Source: Acidobacteriota bacterium (lineage in GTDB: Bacteria > Acidobacteriota > Polarisedimenticolia > Gp22-AA2). From it: 8,103 nucleotides of DNA. This document shows, in pieces, positions 1 through 4,487 of the stretch (its first letter is position 1; each line of letters starts with the position of its first letter). Where the stretch lies: contig JAPUIN010000248.1 in assembly GCA_027297005.1 (NCBI GenBank), forward strand, positions 1 through 8,103. The letters are read 5' to 3'. The translations under genes were made by a program, and so were the position numbers. Under the pieces are notes generated by a model, which worked only from the letters and a program-made list of their open reading frames with translations, was not told the DNA's origin and ran no database searches.

Positions 1-951
1 CTGGTCGAACTCCTCGTCGGTCTCCCCCGGGAAGCCGACGATGACGTCAGCGCCCAGAGCGATCTCCGGGATCATCCGCCGGAGTGTCCCGGTCACGCGG
101 GCGTAATCACGGACGCGATACGGCCGGCGCATGCGCGCCAGGACAGAGTCGCTCCCCGACTGAAGCGGGATCTGAAGGTGGCGGGCGAGTCGCCCGCCGT
201 GCGTCGCGAGAAGATCGATCACGCCATCGGTCACCGTTCTCGGCTCCAGGGAATTGAGTCGCAGACGGCCGACCCCGGGAACCCGGAGCGCCCGCGGCAG
301 GAGATCGTGAAGATGCAGGGGCGGATCGAGATCACGGCCGTAGTCTCCCGTGTTGACCCCCGTGAAGACGATCTCGCGATAGCCATCCAGCGTCATTTCC
401 GCCAGGCGACGGAGCACATGATCGGGAGCGAGGCTCCGGCTGTCGCCACGCACGGCCGGGATGATGCAGTATGAGCAGCGCAGGTCGCATCCGTCCTGGA
501 TCTTGAGGTAGGCTCGGGTTCGCCCCTCCGCAGTGGTCGGTGAATCGCAGGCGCGGGTGGCGCCGAACGGTCCGAGATCGTCCTGAATGGCTGGTGGCAC
601 GATCCCGAGCGCTTCGGCGGCGACGGCCGCGACGCGCGCGGCCTGGTCCCGCATGCCCACCACCTCGTCGATCTGGGGAAGGCGCCTCAGGGCGTCGGCG
701 TCCCGCTCGGCGTAGCACCCGGTCGCGATGAGAACCGCCCGCGGGTTGGCCCGCCGGAGCCGTCGAGTGATCTGGCGGGCCTCGCGATCGGCATTGCCGG
801 TCACCGTGCATGTGTTGAGGACCACGAGATCGGCCGGCGTGCGCCCGGACGGCGCCCGCCGGAGCCCCAGAAGGGAGAGGCGCGCCTCGAGGGCCGACGA
901 ATCGGCCTGATTCAGCTTGCAGCCCAGAGTCACGATGCGATACGTCGCCAT
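1..951 (-). CDS. mtaB: tRNA (N6-threonylcarbamoyladenosine-37-C2) methylthiotransferase MtaB, 3' end missing
   Basis: Radical-SAM enzyme of the MiaB/RimO/MtaB methylthiotransferase family. In tRNAs that read ANN codons, MtaB converts t6A37 to ms2t6A37. The visible 317 residues contain the N-terminal UPF0004 domain with its three cluster cysteines, C11 (in GCKLNQ), C48 (in LNTCTVT) and C79 (in ATGCY). The radical-SAM motif C155-x3-C159-x2-C162 follows, in DGCDLRCSYCIIP. Later family motifs LQIPLQSGSD and ADVIVGFPGE are also present. GCKLNQ, NTCTVT and CSYCIIP match MtaB (Bacillus YqeV type) better than MiaB or RimO. The start is ATG at 951, because GAGGAA lies 6 bases upstream and the GC-rich frame begins there. 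The protein should be about 430-450 residues long; the C-terminal part with the expected TRAM RNA-binding domain lies beyond the left edge. It is separated from the upstream small gene by 116 bases and seems to have its own -10 element. Confidence 0.93.
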   Translation of the reverse strand, partial: MATYRIVTLGCKLNQADSSALEARLSLLGLRRAPSGRTPADLVVLNTCTVTGNADREARQITRRLRRANPRAVLIATGCYAERDADALRRLPQIDEVVGMRDQAARVAAVAAEALGIVPPAIQDDLGPFGATRACDSPTTAEGRTRAYLKIQDGCDLRCSYCIIPAVRGDSRSLAPDHVLRRLAEMTLDGYREIVFTGVNTGDYGRDLDPPLHLHDLLPRALRVPGVGRLRLNSLEPRTVTDGVIDLLATHGGRLARHLQIPLQSGSDSVLARMRRPYRVRDYARVTGTLRRMIPEIALGADVIVGFPGETDEEFDQ

Positions 952-957
952 GCGTGT

Positions 958-963
958 TTCCTC
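958..963 (-). promoter_or_regulatory. Ribosome binding site of mtaB
   Basis: On the minus strand this reads GAGGAA, 6 bases before the ATG at 951. It is a good Shine-Dalgarno match and fixes the start of mtaB. Confidence 0.7.
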
Positions 964-990
964 GAGAGGCCGTCGGTCAGCAGAAAGCGG

Positions 991-999
991 ATTGTAACA
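991..999 (-). promoter_or_regulatory. Candidate extended -10 promoter for mtaB
   Basis: The minus strand reads TGT-TACAAT: a 5/6 match to TATAAT preceded by the TGn of extended -10 promoters. No -35-like hexamer is visible at the usual distance, where the sequence is CCTGCC. Transcription would start near 984 and give a leader of about 33 bases containing the mtaB ribosome binding site. Judged by eye only. Confidence 0.4.
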
Positions 1000-1041
1000 G
1001 AGGAGCGGGGGGCGGCAGGCTCGCGAGGTGCCCGGCCAGGG

Positions 1042-1060
1042 CCTGGGACAGGCTCCCAGG
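1042..1060 (-). terminator. GC-rich hairpin after the small gene, possible weak terminator
   Basis: CCTGGGA (1042-1048) and TCCCAGG (1054-1060) form a perfect 7-bp stem with a 5-base loop. It begins 8 bases after the stop codon of the 89-residue gene. No T-tract follows on the minus strand, so it is not a classical intrinsic terminator. It may only slow transcription or protect the 3' end of the mRNA. Confidence 0.3.
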
Positions 1061-1067
1061 GGCAGGA

Positions 1068-1337
1068 TCAGCGTCCGGCGAACCCGCCGGGGTCACGGAT
1101 CGGCTCGACACAGTCGCAGCGCGCGAACGGCCGGTTGCAGGCGAAGCAATACCCGTTGCTGGCGAAATAGTCGGCCATTTCCTCCTGCCAGGCATCAATG
1201 AACCCGATCTTCTCATAGTCGCTCATGTCGGTCATGTTGATGAGCAGGCGGATGTTCTCGCGGGACCGGTGGTAGTCCCTCAGCAGGTCGAAGATCCGGC
1301 TGTGATCGTGGCGCGCGGTGCGCATGCTCTGATTCAT
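1068..1337 (-). CDS. Small hypothetical protein with a C-x2-C-x6-C-x-C motif
   Basis: I do not recognise this 89-residue protein. It is hydrophilic, has no signal peptide or membrane segment, and looks helical over residues 10-60 (for example MSDYEKIGFIDAW at 38-50). Near the C-terminus C64, C67, C74 and C76 form CFACNRPFARCDC, which could bind zinc or an iron-sulfur cluster; the metal is an inference. Evidence that it is real: nearly every codon ends in G or C, as in neighbouring genes; the composition looks like a protein; and a promoter-like element sits just upstream. An in-frame TAA two codons before ATG 1337 means the start cannot lie further upstream. No Shine-Dalgarno site precedes this ATG. 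A second ATG at residue 5 is an alternative. It lies between purD and mtaB on the same strand, and neither neighbour suggests a function. Confidence 0.65.
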   Translation of the reverse strand: MNQSMRTARHDHSRIFDLLRDYHRSRENIRLLINMTDMSDYEKIGFIDAWQEEMADYFASNGYCFACNRPFARCDCVEPIRDPGGFAGR

Positions 1338-1350
1338 AATTTACGGTGAG

Positions 1351-1379
1351 ATGGTACCACCCATCCCGGAGTCCCTCAA
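1351..1379 (-). promoter_or_regulatory. Candidate sigma-70 promoter of the small hypothetical gene
   Basis: On the minus strand TTGAGG (1374-1379) is followed, after exactly 17 bases, by TACCAT (1351-1356). The spacer ends in TGG, giving an extended -10. Each hexamer matches the consensus at 4 of 6 positions. The expected transcription start near 1344 leaves only about 6-7 bases before the ATG at 1337, too few for a Shine-Dalgarno site, and none is present. This is inspection only; no start site has been mapped. Confidence 0.4.
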
Positions 1380-1464
1380 GAAATGGTGATCGCTCCCTGC
1401 GGGGATTGCTCAGCGCCCGGCCATTGCATCGGTCCACATTCCGGGATGATGAACGCGGGATGGG
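1360..1464. repeat. Short inverted CGGGATG repeats in the purD-small gene spacer
   Basis: CATCCCGGA at 1362-1370 is the exact reverse complement of TCCGGGATG at 1440-1448. CCCATCCCG at 1360-1368 is the exact reverse complement of CGGGATGGG at 1456-1464. One left arm can thus pair with either of two right copies. The left arm lies inside the spacer of the predicted promoter of the small gene. Apart from these repeats and that promoter, the 136-base spacer (1338-1473) shows no clear purD terminator. Confidence 0.35.
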
Positions 1465-1473
1465 GTAGGGGAA

Positions 1474-2763
1474 TCAGTCTTTCCCTGATATCGCTTCAAT
1501 GGCGTCGCGGGCGATGTCGGTCCGCACGTGGGCTCCATCGAAGCGGATGACACCGGCCGCCGCGTAGCACCGTTTGGCGGCCTGGGAGAAGGAATGACCC
1601 ACGGCGGTGACCGAGAGAACCCGCCCCCCGGAGGTGACCAACGCGCCGTTCTGGCGCTTCGTGCCAGCGTGGAAGATCTCGACCCCTTCATGCTTTTGCG
1701 CATCCTCGATTCCGGTGATCGGCTTGCCGGTCTCGTAAGATCCCGGGTATCCACCGGAGGCAAGCACGGCGCAGACCGATCGCGTCTTGATCCACTCGAT
1801 GTGAACCTGGTCCAGCTGCCCGGTCATCGTGGCCTGAAGAATCGGAACGATGTCGCTCTTCATGCGAACCGCGATCAGCTGAGCCTCCGGATCCCCGAAG
1901 CGCGCGTTGTATTCGAGCACCTTCGGGCCCTGCTTCGTCAGCATGAGGCCGGCGTAGAGAACTCCGTGGTAGGGCCGACCCTCCTCGGCCAGACCGCTGA
2001 TGGTCGGGATGAGGATCTTGTCCAGGATCTCCCGGAAGGTGTCGGCATCGATGTGGACCGATGGAGAGTAGCCGCCCATGCCGCCCGTATTGGGCCCCTC
2101 GTCCCCGTCGCTCAGCCTCTTGTAGTCCTGGCAGGTGACGAGCGGCATCACGCGCTGGCCGTCCGACAGGGCGAACAGCGATGCCTCGAGGCCGGTCAGG
2201 CACTCCTCCAGCACGATCCGGTCGCCCGCCGAACCGAAGCGGCGCTCGACCAGCATCGCCTCGATCGCCGCCTCGGCCTCCTTCTTGTTCTTCGCCATGA
2301 TCACGCCCTTGCCGGCGGCGAGGCCGTCGGCCTTCACGACGATCGGGCCGTCCTTCTTTTTCTTGAGAATGGCCCTCGCCTGATCGGCGCTCGCGGCGAT
2401 GTCGAACTTTGCGGTGGGGATCTTGTGCTTCGCCATGAACTCCTTGGCGAACACCTTGCTCGACTCAATCTCGGCGGCAGCCTGGCTGGCTCCGAAGATC
2501 GCCATATCCCGCTTCTGAAACTCGTCGACGATCCCGAGAGCCAGGGGCAGCTCCGGCCCGACGACCGTGAAATCGACTTTAATTTTTGACGCGAAATCGG
2601 CGAGCTCGACGATGGACGAGGGGTCGATAGGAACGCAGTCGCCGAGCGCGGCCATTCCGCCGTTGCCGGGGGCCAGAAACAGCTCCCGGACGAGGGGACT
2701 CATCTTGATCTTCCATGCGAGAGCGTGCTCGCGCGCTCCGCCGCCAACGATAAGAACCTTCAT
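1474..2763 (-). CDS. purD: Phosphoribosylamine--glycine ligase (GAR synthetase)
   Basis: ATP-grasp enzyme of de novo purine synthesis: it joins 5-phosphoribosylamine and glycine to give glycinamide ribonucleotide, in the cytoplasm. At 429 residues it has the usual family length. The N-terminal domain opens with MKVLIVGGGAREHALAWK. The ATP-grasp region holds VVKADGLAAGKGV (142-154), NTGGMGGYSP (225-234; the last GGYSP is more often GAYSP) and EYNARFGDPE (284-293), the metal/nucleotide-binding signature. All key motifs are intact. I place the start at ATG 2763, because AAGGA lies 4 bases upstream and homologues begin with the same MKVL sequence. The frame stays open to 2853, but that 30-residue extension is arginine- and proline-rich and unlike the family. 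Divergent to the M48 peptidase gene. No other purine gene is visible, so it appears to be a stand-alone pur gene with its own promoter. Confidence 0.97.
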   Translation of the reverse strand: MKVLIVGGGAREHALAWKIKMSPLVRELFLAPGNGGMAALGDCVPIDPSSIVELADFASKIKVDFTVVGPELPLALGIVDEFQKRDMAIFGASQAAAEIESSKVFAKEFMAKHKIPTAKFDIAASADQARAILKKKKDGPIVVKADGLAAGKGVIMAKNKKEAEAAIEAMLVERRFGSAGDRIVLEECLTGLEASLFALSDGQRVMPLVTCQDYKRLSDGDEGPNTGGMGGYSPSVHIDADTFREILDKILIPTISGLAEEGRPYHGVLYAGLMLTKQGPKVLEYNARFGDPEAQLIAVRMKSDIVPILQATMTGQLDQVHIEWIKTRSVCAVLASGGYPGSYETGKPITGIEDAQKHEGVEIFHAGTKRQNGALVTSGGRVLSVTAVGHSFSQAAKRCYAAAGVIRFDGAHVRTDIARDAIEAISGKD

Positions 2764-2767
2764 CGTT

Positions 2768-2772
2768 TCCTT
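2768..2772 (-). promoter_or_regulatory. Ribosome binding site that fixes the purD start
   Basis: The minus strand reads AAGGA, 4 bases before the ATG at 2763. This supports 2763 over the upstream in-frame ATG at 2853. Confidence 0.6.
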
Positions 2773-2869
2773 GTCGAGGATTCGGGAACCGTCAATAGGA
2801 GCCTGTCCGGGTACTGCGTGGGGCCGCGTTCGGGACGCCGCGCCGCCGTGCACGGGCGCCGACGAGCAG

Positions 2870-2903
2870 GTGGATTATTCCACAGCGTTTTCATGGCCGT
2901 CAA
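2870..2903 (-). promoter_or_regulatory. Candidate purD promoter with a dyad over its -10
   Basis: The minus strand reads TTGACG (2898-2903), an 18-base spacer ending in TGG, and then AATAAT (2874-2879). Both hexamers match the sigma-70 consensus at 5 of 6 positions, and the TGn makes an extended -10. The -10 is embedded in a perfect 5-bp inverted repeat, GTGGA (2870-2874) and TCCAC (2879-2883), which could be an operator half-site pair or chance. The expected start is near 2867, giving an untranslated leader of about 100 bases. I see no purine-riboswitch consensus in that leader. Confidence 0.55.
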
Positions 2904-2999
2904 GAATCGCACCCGGATCGGAGCGTTCCGGAATGCTGGCGGTCGATGTCACGGCCCCCTCGGTGAAATTCCCCGGGGCGTGAGGGATCGGCCGTCCGG

Positions 3000-3005
3000 T
3001 ATAAT
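3000..3005 (+). promoter_or_regulatory. Candidate -10 element for the M48 peptidase gene
   Basis: A perfect TATAAT on the plus strand, in otherwise very GC-rich sequence. No convincing -35 hexamer is found 16-18 bases upstream. Transcription would start near 3011-3012, so the hairpin at 3016-3041 would lie at the very 5' end of the mRNA. Confidence 0.45.
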
Positions 3006-3015
3006 CGCGCCGGTT

Positions 3016-3041
3016 CAGGGGCACGGTGCGCAGTGCCCCTG
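3016..3041 (+). promoter_or_regulatory. 5' leader hairpin just before the M48 ribosome binding site
   Basis: CAGGGGCAC (3016-3024) and GTGCCCCTG (3033-3041) are exact reverse complements: a 9-bp GC-rich stem with an 8-base loop. The last paired base (3041) is the first base of the GGAGG ribosome binding site, leaving the rest exposed next to the stem. If transcription starts near 3011, this is a stable 5'-end stem-loop. It could protect the mRNA or modulate initiation, or act in DNA as an operator dyad. Confidence 0.5.
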
Positions 3042-3045
3042 GAGG
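3041..3045 (+). promoter_or_regulatory. Ribosome binding site that fixes the M48 peptidase start
   Basis: GGAGG lies 7 bases before ATG 3053. It decides in favour of that ATG over the in-frame GTG at 3026, which lies inside the hairpin loop and has no such site. Confidence 0.75.
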
Positions 3046-3052
3046 TGTTGCG

Positions 3053-4441
3053 ATGAGAAGAGCATTCGTCCTGCTCGCCTTCCCCCTCGTGATTCTATCC
3101 GTGCCATTCGGCACAGCTTTCCTGGATGACTCGCCTGGTTCCGGCGCCGCGGCGGGGGAAGGGGTCGGGATTCCCTCGGTGCCGATCGAGACGGTTTCGA
3201 TGCCCGTGGGAGATCCTGGAGCCGTAGAAGCCAAACAACCAGCAGTTGAAGATGACCCGCTGCCTCCCGCCCTGATGGAGCACGCCCTCGACGGTGTGCC
3301 TCCGGACGAAGAGCGCATGCAGGCTTACTCCCACGGGAACTACATCCTGTTCGTGGTCAGCGTCGCGTGGACGATCGCTCTCCTCCTCCTGATCGTGACG
3401 ACCGGCTTCGGCGGATGGATGCAGCGGCTCGTCGAGCGATGGACGCAGGGACCGAATTGGAAGGTTCTGTCTTACGTCGTGTTGTATACGATCTTCGTGT
3501 TCATCTGCTCCTTCCCGCTCAGGATCTATTCCGGTTTCTTCCGCGAGAAGCAGTATGGCTTCGCCAACCAGACCCTTCCCCAGTGGCTCGTGGAGCGGGG
3601 GAAGGGCCTGGTGATCTTGATCATCCTGCAGGCGCTCTTTTACTTGATCCTTTACATGGCGATCCGCCGGCTGGGCCGGGCGTGGTGGATCGCAGGGACG
3701 GCGATCAGCACCGCCTTCGTCATCCTGGTCGTCGCGGTCGCCCCGGTCTTCATCGCCCCGCTGTTCAACACCTTCGAGCCGATGAAGGATGCAGCGCTGC
3801 GCGACGAGATTCTGGCCATGGCGCACGATCAGGGCATTCCCGCGGAAGAGGTGTTCGAAGTCGACGCGAGCCGCCAGTCGGCCCACAACAACGCTTACGT
3901 CACCGGCCTGTTCGGAACGCAGAGGATCGTCCTGTACGACACGATGCTCGAGAACTTCGCGCGCCGCGAAATCAAGTTCATCATGGGGCACGAGATGGGG
4001 CACTACGTGCTGAATCACATCTGGAAGACGATCGGCTTACTGGTTCCCCTGATCCTGGCGGGATTCTTCATCGTGGATCGGGTGGCGCGGCGGATGATCG
4101 CGAGCCGGCCATCGTTCGGCATCCGGACCCTGTCCGAGCCGGCATCGCTGCCGCTGATCCTGCTGGTCTTCAACCTTTTTATTCTCCTCACCTCGCCGAT
4201 CATGAACTCGGTCAGCAGAGTGCACGAACGACAGGCCGATCGCTTCGGTCTCGAGGTCACCGGGGATCCTGCCGCCGCCGCCTCTTCGTTTCTCCGATTC
4301 GGGGTGGAGGATCTCGGCGAGTACAACGTCCACCCGGTGATCGAAACGCTGCTCTACAGTCACCCGAGCCTCGGCCGCCGCATCCGGTACGCACAGGAAT
4401 ACGCCGCCGCGCACGGAGGCGGAGCCGCCCCGGCCCCCTGA
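3053..4441 (+). CDS. Ste24-like (M48 family) integral-membrane zinc metallopeptidase
   Basis: Predicted membrane zinc peptidase of 462 residues related to CAAX prenyl protease Ste24. The zinc site is H313-E314-x2-H317 (MGHEMGH), with E392 in HERQADRFG as the expected third ligand. The stretch NNAYVTGLFGTQRIVLYDT before the site is typical of this subfamily. Hydrophobic segments lie near residues 4-24, 97-117, 138-156, 185-203, 213-235, 326-341 and 365-383. The first is signal-peptide-like, and it is followed by about 70 proline- and acid-rich residues (25-95) before the Ste24-like core. I see this extension as unusual for the family. Bacteria generally lack protein prenylation, so a role in membrane-protein quality control is more likely than CAAX processing; that is an inference. 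Gly/Ala/Pro-rich C-terminal tail. Divergent from purD, convergent with the amidase operon, probably monocistronic. Confidence 0.9.
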   Translation: MRRAFVLLAFPLVILSVPFGTAFLDDSPGSGAAAGEGVGIPSVPIETVSMPVGDPGAVEAKQPAVEDDPLPPALMEHALDGVPPDEERMQAYSHGNYILFVVSVAWTIALLLLIVTTGFGGWMQRLVERWTQGPNWKVLSYVVLYTIFVFICSFPLRIYSGFFREKQYGFANQTLPQWLVERGKGLVILIILQALFYLILYMAIRRLGRAWWIAGTAISTAFVILVVAVAPVFIAPLFNTFEPMKDAALRDEILAMAHDQGIPAEEVFEVDASRQSAHNNAYVTGLFGTQRIVLYDTMLENFARREIKFIMGHEMGHYVLNHIWKTIGLLVPLILAGFFIVDRVARRMIASRPSFGIRTLSEPASLPLILLVFNLFILLTSPIMNSVSRVHERQADRFGLEVTGDPAAAASSFLRFGVEDLGEYNVHPVIETLLYSHPSLGRRIRYAQEYAAAHGGGAAPAP

Positions 4442-4487
4442 TGGCCATTGGCGCAGTCTCGCGACGTACCCTGGTGAGAGTTCCGGG
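4442..4487. other. Convergent intergenic spacer without a clear terminator
   Basis: Forty-six bases separate the stops of the M48 peptidase (plus) and the amidase (minus). I see only a trivial GCC-ATT-GGC palindrome and no stem followed by a T-tract on either strand, so no bidirectional intrinsic terminator can be called. Termination may be Rho-dependent, or transcripts may overlap. Confidence 0.5.

Noticed and set aside
1..951. Assignment as MiaB or RimO instead of MtaB
   Set aside because: The cysteine-motif contexts (GCKLNQ, NTCTVT, CSYCIIP) fit MtaB; MiaB typically has GCQMN and NTCSVR. The missing C-terminus limits certainty slightly.
1528..2589. Long plus-strand open frame of 353 codons opposite purD
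   Set aside because: Antisense shadow of purD in GC-rich DNA. The translation has a skewed, low-information composition and no recognisable motif, whereas purD on the other strand has every family signature.
2764..2853. N-terminal extension of PurD from ATG 2853
   Set aside because: It has no resemblance to PurD homologues, which begin at the MKVLIVGGG sequence, and the predicted promoter leader covers this segment. AAGGA precedes ATG 2763.
2764..2866. Purine riboswitch in the purD leader
   Set aside because: The leader is about 100 bases and GC-rich, with a CCGTGCACGG palindrome, but I see no conserved purine or other riboswitch core.
3026..3052. GTG 3026 as start of the M48 peptidase
   Set aside because: It lies in the loop of the leader hairpin with no ribosome binding site; ATG 3053 has GGAGG at 7 bases and starts the signal-like segment directly.
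3095..4018. Minus-strand open frame of 307 codons opposite the M48 peptidase
   Set aside because: Translation is dominated by Arg, Asp, Glu, His and Gln runs, the typical mirror of a membrane protein gene. The plus strand encodes an intact HExxH peptidase.
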